DNA of 64,000 nt. Source: Marispirochaeta sp964554875. Its GTDB lineage: Bacteria > Spirochaetota > Spirochaetia > JC444 > Marispirochaetaceae. Positions 7,913 through 16,368 of the stretch are shown here, piece after piece. The notes below the pieces were generated by a model that searched no databases, was not told where the DNA came from, and saw only the letters and a list, made by a program, of their open reading frames with translations. The stretch is taken from contig CAZKQJ010000005.1 of the NCBI GenBank assembly GCA_964554875.1, forward strand, positions 62,001-126,000. Direction: 5' to 3'. Position numbers and translations under genes: made by a program. Position 1 is the stretch's first letter. Every line of letters starts with the position of its first letter.

Positions 7913-9189
7913 CAGTTTTTCCATGCCGCCCCCAGGTTTATCAGGACTATACCGCTTTCCCGCACCTTCGCAGGGGTGTAATTCGGGTAATAGCCCCGGA
8001 TTCCGATGTGGGCAAGCCAGGTCGGCCGGTTCAGTTCAAAACGGAGCCCTGCTCCGGTCATTAGAGCGCGGAAGGTTCGCCAATCCTGATACGGGTTGGT
8101 GTAGGTATTGATGCGCATGTTGAGTTCCAGTTGAATCCTTCCTTCGGAATCCGGCCGGGAAAAGGGATACCAGCCCAGATGGAATCCCAGCTCGCTCTCG
8201 ATAAGCAGATCGCCAAAGTCAGGGGCGAAAACCTCGTCTTCCCGGTAATCCGGCAGGGGAAAAAGCCCCACCGAGGCACCAAGGGTGGCGGATTCCCGGA
8301 ACAGCCGGTAACGCCCCTCGAACAGCAGCCCGAAGGGACGCAGGTAGGAGAAGACAAAGCCCCTGTCCACGGTCATTTCCGGGTAAAGCTCGGGAATTGA
8401 TACGGATATGTCCTCGGTACCCGCCAGTCCCTCCACAATCCGGGTATAGTGCCCCGGCTTTTCCACGGTAATGCGGTAGCGGCTCTCCGCGGGGATTTCG
8501 AAACTGATTTCTCCGCCTGCGAGGGTGCCGGGGCTTGTGCCGTCATGCAGCAGGACCACAGCTTCGGAGTCAGGTTTGGACTGAAGGGTAAAACGTACGG
8601 TTCGGCGCGCCCGTTTTTCGGCGCTTGCCTCCCGCAACCTGGCGTCGAGGGCTTCGATCTCCGTTTCGCTGAGGGTTTCGGTTCTCTCAAGAATCCCGGA
8701 AGCGGCGCATTCTGCCAGAACAGGCAGAACAGATTCCAGATCCTCCATAAAAAACCGTCCCTGGTAGCTCAGGGAGAAGGGATCCCTGTCCAGGCCAAGA
8801 TCAATCACCCTGAGCACAAGCCTGCCGAAGAATTCCGAGTTCCCGGTCTGTTCCGCAACAAAAAATCCGTAAACAGCGGCGTCTGCCCGCTGAAGCAGGG
8901 CGTATTCGCGTATATCGGCAATTCCGGAATCCCCGTATTCCCCTATCTGTGAGGATTCCCCCAGGTTCTGCACAAGAAGGCCGGCAAAATCGGCACCCAG
9001 GATTTCGGCTTTTTCCGGAGAAACACCTTCTTTCGCGCCGGCAAGATAGTCGGGAGGGAGCACCAGAAAACGCCTCTCCGCAGCCTCTGCGGCTGCCTCT
9101 TCCCTGTTTCCTCCGGCATACAGGGAGACTGCGCACAGGAGAGACGCGAGAAGTACTAAAAAGTGGTGGTTCTTCCGGTATGTCTTCAT
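7912..9189 (-). CDS. Exported PEGA-domain protein with C-terminal beta-barrel-like region
   Basis: A 425-residue protein heading the envelope cassette. The ATG at 9189 is chosen over the far-upstream 9363 because it is followed at once by a signal peptide (HHFLVLLASLLCAVSLYAGG) and preceded by an AAAGG-like site. Residues about 35-175 form an alpha/beta region, residues about 190-265 a PEGA domain (TLQSKPDSEAVVLLHDG, then YRITVEKPGHYTRIV), and the rest alternating beta strands ending in AAWKN. PEGA domains are usually envelope-exposed. The architecture is repeated at 5683-6885. Function unknown. Confidence 0.65.
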   Translation of the reverse strand: MKTYRKNHHFLVLLASLLCAVSLYAGGNREEAAAEAAERRFLVLPPDYLAGAKEGVSPEKAEILGADFAGLLVQNLGESSQIGEYGDSGIADIREYALLQRADAAVYGFFVAEQTGNSEFFGRLVLRVIDLGLDRDPFSLSYQGRFFMEDLESVLPVLAECAASGILERTETLSETEIEALDARLREASAEKRARRTVRFTLQSKPDSEAVVLLHDGTSPGTLAGGEISFEIPAESRYRITVEKPGHYTRIVEGLAGTEDISVSIPELYPEMTVDRGFVFSYLRPFGLLFEGRYRLFRESATLGASVGLFPLPDYREDEVFAPDFGDLLIESELGFHLGWYPFSRPDSEGRIQLELNMRINTYTNPYQDWRTFRALMTGAGLRFELNRPTWLAHIGIRGYYPNYTPAKVRESGIVLINLGAAWKN

Positions 9190-9207
9190 TCTGCCTTTTA
9201 CGGTCCT

Positions 9208-9236
9208 ATTATAGTTCATCGGCAGGGGGATGGAAA
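9208..9236 (-). promoter_or_regulatory. Putative promoter of the envelope cassette
   Basis: On the minus strand, TTTCCA (9231-9236) and TATAAT (9208-9213) are 17 bases apart. The -10 box is perfect and lies 18 bases before the ATG at 9189. It is back to back with the promoter of the CorC-type gene. Confidence 0.5.
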
Positions 9237-9254
9237 TAATTCGCAAAAAGTGTG

Positions 9255-9284
9255 TTGAAACCTTTCCCCCAGGCAGGCTATACT
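9255..9284 (+). promoter_or_regulatory. Putative promoter of the CorC-type gene
   Basis: TTGAAA (9255-9260) and TATACT (9279-9284) are separated by 18 bases, leaving a leader of about 75 bases before the ATG at 9366. Confidence 0.5.
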
Positions 9285-9365
9285 GATTCGAATCATGGAC
9301 GATGACCCCTACCCTCCGTCGCGAAGTTTTCCTCGTACTGACAGTATAGCATTCCCGGGGCATGT

Positions 9366-10646
9366 ATGCTGAGCAGCATCATTTTGCTGATTTGCCTGAT
9401 ACTGATTTCGGGCTTCTTCTCCGCCAGTGAAACCGCTTTTACCTCCCTGTCCAGCCTTCAAATCCAGCATCTGGTGGAGAACCACGGCCGCCGGGGTCGA
9501 CGTGTCAAGGAACTTTCGGGTAAGCCAGATGTTTTATTAACGACCATTCTGATCGGCAACAACCTGGTCAATATCGGGGCCTCCGCGATTGCCACAGAAA
9601 TGACCATCCAGCTTTTCGGCAGCCATGCCATCGGTATCATGACGGGAGTCCTGACCCTGATCATTCTGATATTTTCCGAGGTAACCCCGAAGCGTATTGC
9701 CATTATACATAACCAGGGAATCGCCCTTATTACGGCCTTTCCGATTCAGGTTCTGTCGGTCGTTCTTTTCCCCTTTATCCGGATGATCAGCCTTTTCAGC
9801 TCCCTGATTACCCGATTTTTCTCCTCCGAAAGACGGGAACACCTTTCCATGGAGGGGATTCTCCACATCGTAAATATGGCGGGAACCATGGGCGTCGTAA
9901 AGCAGTACGAACAGGAGATGATCAAGAGTATCTTTCGGCTCAACGATGTCTCCGCCAAGGCTATCATGACCCACCGCACGGAGGTTTTCAGCCTGGAGAA
10001 ATCCCTGAGCCTCACCGAATCCTTTCCGGAGATGATCGAGGAGGGCTTCTCCCGGATTCCCGTCTACGACAGGGACCCGGAAAAAATCGTCGGCGTAGTC
10101 CTTTTCAAGGATGCCGCCAGGGAAATCGCCAACGGCAGGGGCAGTACTCCCCTTCAGGAACTCATGCTGGAACCGCTGTTCATTCCCACCACGAAAAAGA
10201 TCGCCGACCTCTACACCGCCTTCAAAGGGGGCAAGCTCAATCTCGCCGTCGTCATGGACGAGTACGGAGGTCTTGCGGGAATCGTCACCCAGGAGGACGT
10301 AATCGAGGAGCTTTTCGGCGAACTCTACGATGAAAACGAAGAGAAGGGCCGGGAGCGGATCCACCACATCAAAGGGAACCGTTACCGGATAAAGGGGGAT
10401 ACATCCCTCAAGCAGATCGAGGACAGCCTGGGGATCGAGCTGCCCCACGGCAAGTATGTCCAGACCATTTCCGGCTACATATCGGAGCTCCTGGACAGGC
10501 TTCCCCAGCGCAACGAAACGGTGGAGACCGAATGGGGAGAACTGACCATCGAGGGCATCGTGCGCAACAGGATTACGTCCCTGCAGCTCATTCTGAAGGA
10601 AAGGTCAAAATCTTCAGAGGAGAACAATCACTCCTCTGCGATGTGA
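9366..10646 (+). CDS. HlyC/CorC (CNNM) family membrane protein with CBS pair
   Basis: A 426-residue protein with the usual order of the family. An N-terminal CNNM/DUF21 membrane domain (about 1-190) carries SGFFSASETAF and IGNNLVNIGASA plus the SEVTPKRIA motif. A CBS-domain pair (about 200-330) carries MTHRTEVFSL, SRIPVYDRDPEKIVGVV and VVMDEYGGLAGIVTQEDV. A CorC_HlyC C-terminal domain (about 340-420) follows. Relatives are Mg2+/Co2+ efflux or transport proteins. The annotation hemolysin is historical and gives no evidence of toxin activity. The FMN reductase gene follows 25 bases later in the same direction. Confidence 0.93.
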   Translation: MLSSIILLICLILISGFFSASETAFTSLSSLQIQHLVENHGRRGRRVKELSGKPDVLLTTILIGNNLVNIGASAIATEMTIQLFGSHAIGIMTGVLTLIILIFSEVTPKRIAIIHNQGIALITAFPIQVLSVVLFPFIRMISLFSSLITRFFSSERREHLSMEGILHIVNMAGTMGVVKQYEQEMIKSIFRLNDVSAKAIMTHRTEVFSLEKSLSLTESFPEMIEEGFSRIPVYDRDPEKIVGVVLFKDAAREIANGRGSTPLQELMLEPLFIPTTKKIADLYTAFKGGKLNLAVVMDEYGGLAGIVTQEDVIEELFGELYDENEEKGRERIHHIKGNRYRIKGDTSLKQIEDSLGIELPHGKYVQTISGYISELLDRLPQRNETVETEWGELTIEGIVRNRITSLQLILKERSKSSEENNHSSAM

Positions 10647-10671
10647 CCGGGAGTAAAAAAGGAGCCAGTTC

Positions 10672-11265
10672 ATGCGAGTAACAGTCCTTATTGGAAGTCA
10701 CAGGAAAAACGGCAACACCGCCAGGATAAGCCGGAAGATCCTGGACAGCCTCCGGGAAGCCCTGCCGGGGGTGGAAACGGAGCTTCTTTTTCTCGGAGAT
10801 TCTGACATCCGGGCCTGCACCGGCTGCGAGGGCTGCGGGAAGAGCTGGGACTGCATAATCCGGGACGATTACGCCGGGATTGTCTCCCGCATCGATGCGT
10901 CCGACGGGCTGGTCCTTGCCTCTCCCACCTACTGGTATTCCGTCACCTCGGACATGAAGCGTTTTATCGACCGCAGTTACAGCCTTATCCAGTATCCGGT
11001 GAGCCGTCATGAGTGGATCAGCAAGTACTCCGGGGCCGGCAAGCGCTGCGTGACCGCCGCGGTCTGTGAACAGCATGATGAGTCGATGATGGGCAGCACC
11101 CTGAGCCTTCTGAATGATTTTTCCAGGGACCTGGGATTTGATGTAGTCGCCTCGGTTAAAGCCATCGGGCACTTTGACGCAGGGAGCGTCGATGGGGACC
11201 CGGCGGTCATGGACCAGGCAGAAAAAGCGGGCAGGATACTGGCGGATAGTCTCGGAACCGCTTGA
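10672..11265 (+). CDS. NADPH-dependent FMN reductase / iron-sulfur flavoprotein-like
   Basis: A 197-residue flavodoxin-fold protein. The N-terminal GSHRKNGNTARI phosphate-binding loop is typical of FMN reductases. The segment CTGCEGCGKSWDCIIRDDY at about 45-65 gives the Cys cluster seen in iron-sulfur flavoproteins, and ASPTYWYSVTSDMKRFIDR is the usual flavin-contact region. It probably reduces or binds FMN; a bound Fe-S cluster is possible but not shown. The start has a well-placed GGAG. Whether it shares the CorC promoter is unclear. Confidence 0.85.
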   Translation: MRVTVLIGSHRKNGNTARISRKILDSLREALPGVETELLFLGDSDIRACTGCEGCGKSWDCIIRDDYAGIVSRIDASDGLVLASPTYWYSVTSDMKRFIDRSYSLIQYPVSRHEWISKYSGAGKRCVTAAVCEQHDESMMGSTLSLLNDFSRDLGFDVVASVKAIGHFDAGSVDGDPAVMDQAEKAGRILADSLGTA

Positions 11266-11279
11266 AGCCTTCCGGATTA

Positions 11280-11729
11280 TTATTTCAGGTCGTCCCCGCT
11301 GTCGGTAACATCCCGTTCGGGTCTGCTTCCGTGCCAGAAAACACCGGAGAAATTTGAATCCCCCCGCTGAATCATGCCGCCGAAGCGGCTCTTCAGCCAA
11401 TCCCTGAAAAAAATCCTGGTAAAGGGAATCAGCAGCAGAAATCCGACAATGTCCGTTATGACACCGGGAGTAATCAGGAGAATCCCGGCGCCGAATACAA
11501 GAAGACCGTCTATCATGTCGTCCGCCGGAAAGATACCCTGCTGCATATTCTGCTGAATTCTCAGCCAGACCCGGAAGCCTTCCTGCCGCGCCAGGGCAGC
11601 CCCCAGAGCACCGGTACCGAGGACCAGAAGAATCGCCGGACCCGCGCCAATGTGGGAACCGATTGTAATCAAGAGATAGAGTTCCAGAACCGGTAAAAGG
11701 GTAAAAAAGGGAAGCAGGCGTATGAACAT
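11280..11729 (-). CDS. fxsA: FxsA family membrane protein
   Basis: A 149-residue small membrane protein matching FxsA: two or three hydrophobic segments beginning LLPFFTLLPVLELYLLI, then GTGALGAALARQEGFRV, the hydrophilic QQGIFPADDMIDGLL, and LLITPGVITDIVGFLLLIPF. E. coli FxsA is known for suppressing F-plasmid exclusion of phage T7; its cell role is unclear. The ATG at 11729 is supported by AGGAGTGG just upstream; the longer frame to 11828 lacks similarity. It converges on the FMN reductase gene with a 14-base gap and no terminator visible. Confidence 0.85.
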   Translation of the reverse strand: MFIRLLPFFTLLPVLELYLLITIGSHIGAGPAILLVLGTGALGAALARQEGFRVWLRIQQNMQQGIFPADDMIDGLLVFGAGILLITPGVITDIVGFLLLIPFTRIFFRDWLKSRFGGMIQRGDSNFSGVFWHGSRPERDVTDSGDDLK

Positions 11730-11811
11730 AATCCACTCCTCCGGAAAATCAGGGTATCCGGGATATTCAGGGGGGTCAACGGTCCTGCCCGGTAAAAACC
11801 TGCTGCACAGC

Positions 11812-11839
11812 TTGATAATCCAAAACAATTCAATATACT
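11812..11839 (+). promoter_or_regulatory. Putative promoter of the hybrid-kinase operon, very short leader
   Basis: TTGATA (11812-11817), 16 bases, TATACT (11834-11839). The ATG at 11850 is ten bases after the -10 box, so the leader would be only about four bases. No good ribosome-binding site is seen. Confidence 0.5.
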
Positions 11840-11849
11840 GAAAATCGCG

Positions 11850-13577
11850 ATGAAAAAAAGGTTTGCCCGGTATACTCCGTTACGTTCCGTGTTTCTGTTT
11901 TTTCTGCTCTTTTCTGGCCCCGCTCTTTTCGGGCAGGTGCCGAAAAACCAGACGGCTTCTCCCATGGTGGTATCCCTGATTATCCTTCTTGCCGGAATCG
12001 GCTTTGGAAGCCTTCTCTTTGCTGTCCTTTTGAAGCGCAGTATCCGGTGTATTCGCCTGGAACTTGCGGAAAAGAGCGAAAAGTATACAGCCCTGGTCAA
12101 CAACACCGGCTTGATAGTCCTGCTCATCGATCCGGAAAATGCCGAAATCCTGGACGCAAACCCGGCGGCCCTTGAATTCTACGGATATACCTACGAAGAA
12201 CTTACGGCAAAGACCGTTTTTGATCTGAACATCGATGACAGAGCACATGTTCATCAGAGGATCAGGGCTGCATCTGAGTCACGCAACTCCAACATGCACG
12301 TCCGGCACCGTCTGGCTTCCGGGGAAATCAGAAACGTGGAGCTCTTTGTCGGCCCCATCGTAACCGGAGGAAAACGCTGCAACTTCGCCTTTGTAATAGA
12401 CGAGACGGACAAGATCGATACCCTGCAGCGCCTGGCGGACGAGAAGGAACGTTCCGAGACTGCCCTGAAAATCAAAAATGACTTCCTGGCCAATATCAGC
12501 CATGAGCTGCGGACCCCCCTGAACGGCATAATCGGGATGCTCAGCATTCTGGAAAACCTGGAGCTGCAGCATGAGGAGCGCTACTTCCTCTCCCTGGCCC
12601 AGGAGTCGTCTCAACAGCTTTTCGAAGTGATCCGGGACCTGCTGGATTTCAGCCAGCTCGACTCGGGGGCCATGGGACTGAAAAATGAGGTATTCGACCT
12701 TTCCGAGGCACTGCGTATGGGGGCCGGTCTTCTTGCGGCCCAGGCTAAAGAGAAGGGCCTCGAAATAGAGACCAGCATACATTTTACATATCCCTGGTAT
12801 CTGGGAGATAAAAGCAGGATACTGCAGATTATCATCAATCTCCTCTCCAACGCCGTCAAGTATTCCGATTCGGGGACAATACGCCTTGAAGCAGAGGACC
12901 GGGATGGGCTGCTTATCCGGATAAGCGACGAAGGAATCGGGATTCCGGAATCCCAGCAGGAAGAGATATTCTCCTCCTTCCACCAGCTCGAAAGTCCATA
13001 CAACAAGCGCGTCAGGGGGATCGGCCTCGGCCTGGCCATAGTCACGGAACTGCTCAAGCTGATGGACGGGACAATCTCTGTGGAATCGAAGGAGGGACGG
13101 GGATCATGTTTTTCGGTACACCTGCCGGATAATTTCCAGCAGAAAGCCATGGAGCGTCCCGTCCCTGCGGAACCGGCCACGACAAGGGGAGAAATCGGCG
13201 GCAAGATCCTGATAGTTGAAGACGAAGCGATCAACCGGATCTATCTTTCAAAAATGCTCTCCAGCCACGGATTTTCCATTGTGGAAGCAACCGACGGGCA
13301 TCAGGCGGTGGAACGCTGTCTATCCGAATCACCGGACCTGGTCCTCATGGATATCAGTCTGCCTCGACTCAACGGCCTGGAGGCGACCAGGGAAATCCAC
13401 GGTATTGGAAAATACCGGAACCTGCCGATTATTGCGCTTACGGCCCATGCTCACGCCGATGATATTGAAACCTTCCTCAGCGCCGGCATGAGCCGGGTAA
13501 TCACCAAACCGGTAAAGGAGGCCTCTCTCCTGGAATCCCTTTCAGAATACCTGAAGGTCTCGGATCAGGATTTTTAA
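11850..13577 (+). CDS. Hybrid sensor histidine kinase with PAS and receiver domains
   Basis: A 575-residue kinase. An N-terminal hydrophobic segment (about 12-28) and a second (about 40-60) anchor it, leaving little periplasmic sequence. A PAS domain spans about 75-190 (NAEILDANPAALEFYGYTYEEL). The HisKA helix has the phospho-accepting His218 in SHELRTPLNGIIGML. An HATPase domain follows, with INLLSNAVKYS, SDEGIGIPE and GIGLGLAIV. A C-terminal receiver has its phosphorylated Asp501 in LMDISLPRLNG. It heads a four-gene run with a Fic-like protein, a phosphate cotransporter and a lone receiver, suggesting a role in phosphate or ion response; this is inference from context. Confidence 0.93.
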   Translation: MKKRFARYTPLRSVFLFFLLFSGPALFGQVPKNQTASPMVVSLIILLAGIGFGSLLFAVLLKRSIRCIRLELAEKSEKYTALVNNTGLIVLLIDPENAEILDANPAALEFYGYTYEELTAKTVFDLNIDDRAHVHQRIRAASESRNSNMHVRHRLASGEIRNVELFVGPIVTGGKRCNFAFVIDETDKIDTLQRLADEKERSETALKIKNDFLANISHELRTPLNGIIGMLSILENLELQHEERYFLSLAQESSQQLFEVIRDLLDFSQLDSGAMGLKNEVFDLSEALRMGAGLLAAQAKEKGLEIETSIHFTYPWYLGDKSRILQIIINLLSNAVKYSDSGTIRLEAEDRDGLLIRISDEGIGIPESQQEEIFSSFHQLESPYNKRVRGIGLGLAIVTELLKLMDGTISVESKEGRGSCFSVHLPDNFQQKAMERPVPAEPATTRGEIGGKILIVEDEAINRIYLSKMLSSHGFSIVEATDGHQAVERCLSESPDLVLMDISLPRLNGLEATREIHGIGKYRNLPIIALTAHAHADDIETFLSAGMSRVITKPVKEASLLESLSEYLKVSDQDF

Positions 13578-13615
13578 CAGAAATTAAACATAACTTCGTA
13601 GGAAGGGGCCCATAA

Positions 13616-14290
13616 ATGCATTACCATCCACTCATGACCGGCACCAGGCATACCGGCTTCAACCTTGACAGGATAGAACAGTCCCTCAGTACCTTTCGCA
13701 GCCATTTCAGCGAAATAAACGCTGCTCTTATAATGAGCCGGGAGGACTTTACGCCGCTGATCGTATCACAGCTGATGGAGGCCTATGAGTTTGCCAACCA
13801 TTTATGGAAGAATAACATAAACCTCTTTTCGCCTTCGGGGCTGTACCATATGCTGGAGCTGAATCATATTGTTCTGTGCGGAACGGATAAAAGTCGCCGT
13901 CTGGAGTATTTTGCCCACCTTCAGGAGACCCGAAGCAAGTTCCAGAAAAACATCAGATCGATCCTGGAATGGTACAGGAAGAAACATGAAAAGCACACGC
14001 CCTACCGTCTGGCAGCGGGATACTACACCAGAGCCCTGAGTCACCCTCAGCTCTTCGTTGAGGGCAATCATCGAACGGAAAATATCATAATAAACTATTA
14101 TCTCATGGGTGAGGGGCTGGGGCCCTATGTGGTCTCCCGGGAAACGGCGGTTGAATATCTGAACCTATCGGGAATGATAAAATTCAGCTATAAAGGGGAG
14201 TGGATCAGCGATATGAAGCGGGGAAAATACGAAACAGTCTTTGGCGAGTTTCTCCGCAGCCATGGCGAGTCTGATTATCTCCTGGGGTAG
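13616..14290 (+). CDS. Helical protein with a degenerate Fic-like motif
   Basis: A 224-residue, mostly helical soluble protein that I do not recognise as a whole. Residues 143-154 read HPQLFVEGNHRT, which recalls the Fic active-site loop HPFx(D/E)GNxR. However, two residues lie between HP and F, and the position expected for the catalytic His is Gln145. The following ENIIINYYL helix and preceding helices also fit a Fic core. Fic enzymes transfer AMP or other groups to proteins; with this loop, activity is doubtful. It has a strong AGGAAGGGG site and lies between the hybrid kinase and the phosphate cotransporter, four bases before the latter. Confidence 0.45.
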   Translation: MHYHPLMTGTRHTGFNLDRIEQSLSTFRSHFSEINAALIMSREDFTPLIVSQLMEAYEFANHLWKNNINLFSPSGLYHMLELNHIVLCGTDKSRRLEYFAHLQETRSKFQKNIRSILEWYRKKHEKHTPYRLAAGYYTRALSHPQLFVEGNHRTENIIINYYLMGEGLGPYVVSRETAVEYLNLSGMIKFSYKGEWISDMKRGKYETVFGEFLRSHGESDYLLG

Positions 14291-14293
14291 TAT

Positions 14294-15976
14294 ATGGATT
14301 GGTCTGTTTTTCTCTACAATCCTGTTTTAGTCGTCTTACGTGTTCTGGGAGGCCTGGGGGTTTTTCTCTACGGTATGCAGACCATGAGCGAAGGGATTCA
14401 CCAATGGGCCGGCAAGCGCCTTCATGGATTTGTCCGGGGTCTTACCTCGACCCCTCTGTCGGGAATATTGACAGGTGCCGGCGTAACTGCGATCGTCCAG
14501 TCATCATCTGCCACCATGGTTGTGCTTGTCTCAATGGTCAACGCCGGCCTGATTCCCTTGAAAAATGCAATTGCGGTGCTTATGGGGGCGAATATCGGGA
14601 CAACCTTCACCGCATGGGCGGTCTCACTTTTAGGATTCTCCCTGGATATATCCAGTTTTGCCCTCCCCGCGATAGCCTTGAGCCTTCCTTTCCGATTCAG
14701 CAGACGGGAGGGGAACAAACGCTTTGCACTGATTCTGCTGGGTTTCGGGCTTCTGTTTCTCGGAATCAACGAGATGAAGATCGGGATATCGGTCCTTGAC
14801 CAGAGCACTGCCATATCACGGATACTGGAGATGTTCCCCGGGGAGGGACTACCAACCCGTTTTGTCTTTATTCTTCTGGGGGCAGGCCTTACGGTGCTGC
14901 TGCAGTCATCCAGTGCAGCCATGACCCTTACCCTGACCATGGTTTACACGGGACATCTCCCCTTTCCCCTGGCAGCAGCCATTGTGATGGGCGGTAATAT
15001 GGGAACAACCCTCACCGCCTATTTCGCGGCTCTTGAGATGTCAGCGGATGCCAGGCGCTGCGCCCGTTCACATATGCTTTTTAATATATTCGGTGTAATC
15101 TGGATGTTCTTTCTGTTGAAACCCGTGATTATTCTGGTAGACCTCCTTGTTCCCGGAACCCTTTCGGCACCCGCTGGAACCACTTTTCATCTTGCAGCCT
15201 TTCACAGCCTCTTCAATATCGCGAACACCCTGCTCCTGGCAGGATTCATCCCGCAGATAGAGAATTTCGTAAGCCGCCTGGTTCCCGACAGAAAGGCGGA
15301 TATTCCGGAAAGCGGATCCCTTGCATGGATAAGCGGGAACCTGCCGGAAGCCCGGGATGCCAACCTGATAATCGCCGGAGGAGCCGTTCTGAAACTCTCC
15401 AGGGAGGTGCGGGTAATGGCAGACTACGCTATCAACTTTTTTGAACCCAGCCTCAGCGACCGGCAGCAATTGTCAGCCCTGATCGAGGAGAAGGAGCTTT
15501 CCATCGACAGCATGGAGGAATCAATACTTACCCATCTTTCCGAATGTGCGCTGCAGAATCTGAGCGAGGAACAGGCTCAGTGGGCAGCCGCCCGGATGCG
15601 CATAATCGGCGGATACGAACGCATAGCCGACGAACTCGTAAACATCCATAATCTGTCAGAAAAACTCCTCCGGAAAAAAAGCGGAACCGCCAGCGAAACA
15701 GTCGATCAGATACTGGAGATAGCCTTTCCGGTCAGGGATTTTCTCGAATATATCTCCACCCTGCTGGACCATGACGTCGCTGATCGGGAAATAAAACTGG
15801 CCCGTACAATGGAAGAAGAGATTACCCGCTTCAGAAACAAACTGGACAAGATATCCCGAAAGCGGATAAAGTCCGGTGGAAACCTGAAAGGGGAACTCCT
15901 GTTCATGGAGATTGTACGCCGCTTTGAAACGATTGGTGACGACTGTATTACTATAGTAAAGGATCTTTCACGATAA
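14294..15976 (+). CDS. Na+/phosphate cotransporter family protein with PhoU-like C-terminus
   Basis: A 560-residue protein with two inverted Na/Pi-cotransporter repeats. Each contains the QSSSA signature (VQSSSATMVVLVSMVNAG near 68 and LQSSSAAMTLTLTMV near 200) followed by a GxNxGTT motif. About eight membrane segments precede a cytosolic helical tail (about 370-555) resembling PhoU. Such proteins take up phosphate with Na+. Its stop overlaps the start of the lone receiver gene, and the operon also holds a kinase and a Fic-like gene. PhoU-like tails can pass phosphate status to kinases, so a link is plausible but unproven. Confidence 0.92.
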   Translation: MDWSVFLYNPVLVVLRVLGGLGVFLYGMQTMSEGIHQWAGKRLHGFVRGLTSTPLSGILTGAGVTAIVQSSSATMVVLVSMVNAGLIPLKNAIAVLMGANIGTTFTAWAVSLLGFSLDISSFALPAIALSLPFRFSRREGNKRFALILLGFGLLFLGINEMKIGISVLDQSTAISRILEMFPGEGLPTRFVFILLGAGLTVLLQSSSAAMTLTLTMVYTGHLPFPLAAAIVMGGNMGTTLTAYFAALEMSADARRCARSHMLFNIFGVIWMFFLLKPVIILVDLLVPGTLSAPAGTTFHLAAFHSLFNIANTLLLAGFIPQIENFVSRLVPDRKADIPESGSLAWISGNLPEARDANLIIAGGAVLKLSREVRVMADYAINFFEPSLSDRQQLSALIEEKELSIDSMEESILTHLSECALQNLSEEQAQWAAARMRIIGGYERIADELVNIHNLSEKLLRKKSGTASETVDQILEIAFPVRDFLEYISTLLDHDVADREIKLARTMEEEITRFRNKLDKISRKRIKSGGNLKGELLFMEIVRRFETIGDDCITIVKDLSR

Positions 15977-16368
15977 TGGACCGCCCCTTACGACTGGAAA
16001 AGGAGATGACACGGGTTCTCCTGGTGGAAGATGAGGCCGTTAACCGCCTCTATGTGCGACATATCCTCAGCAGACACAGCTTCATTATTATCGAAGCCCG
16101 GGACGGCATGGAAGCGGTGGATGCCGCCCTGAAGGAAAATCCCGACTGCATTCTCATGGACATCGGGCTCCCCAGAATGGACGGCATGGAAGCAATCAGG
16201 CAAATCCGGAGCAGCCAGAAGGAGCATCGAATACCCATCCTTGCCGTTACCGCCCACGCACAGCAGGCCGATCAGGAAGAGATCATGAAATCGGGTGCCG
16301 ACGATATCCTCCATAAACCCTACAAGGAAAAGGAGATTCTGGAAAAATTACAGAGGCTTTTAAGCTGA
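15976..16368 (+). CDS. Single-domain response regulator (receiver only)
   Basis: A 130-residue CheY-like receiver with no output domain. It shows the acidic pair in LLVEDEAVNR, phosphorylated Asp62 in LMDIGLPRMDG, Thr in VTAHA and Lys in HKPYKEKE. It closely resembles the receiver at the C-terminus of the hybrid kinase in the same operon (shared LPR-NGLEA/DGMEA and ALTAHA/AVTAHA segments), so it may be a duplicated partner or phosphate sink. The start at 15976 overlaps the transporter stop (TAATG) and has AAAGGA upstream. Its 3' end overlaps the convergent YhhN gene by nine bases. Confidence 0.9.
   Translation: MDRPLRLEKEMTRVLLVEDEAVNRLYVRHILSRHSFIIIEARDGMEAVDAALKENPDCILMDIGLPRMDGMEAIRQIRSSQKEHRIPILAVTAHAQQADQEEIMKSGADDILHKPYKEKEILEKLQRLLS

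Noticed and set aside
10588..11736. Minus-strand ORF (382 codons) across the FMN reductase and fxsA
   Set aside because: It overlaps two well-supported genes, one on each strand, and shows no domain.
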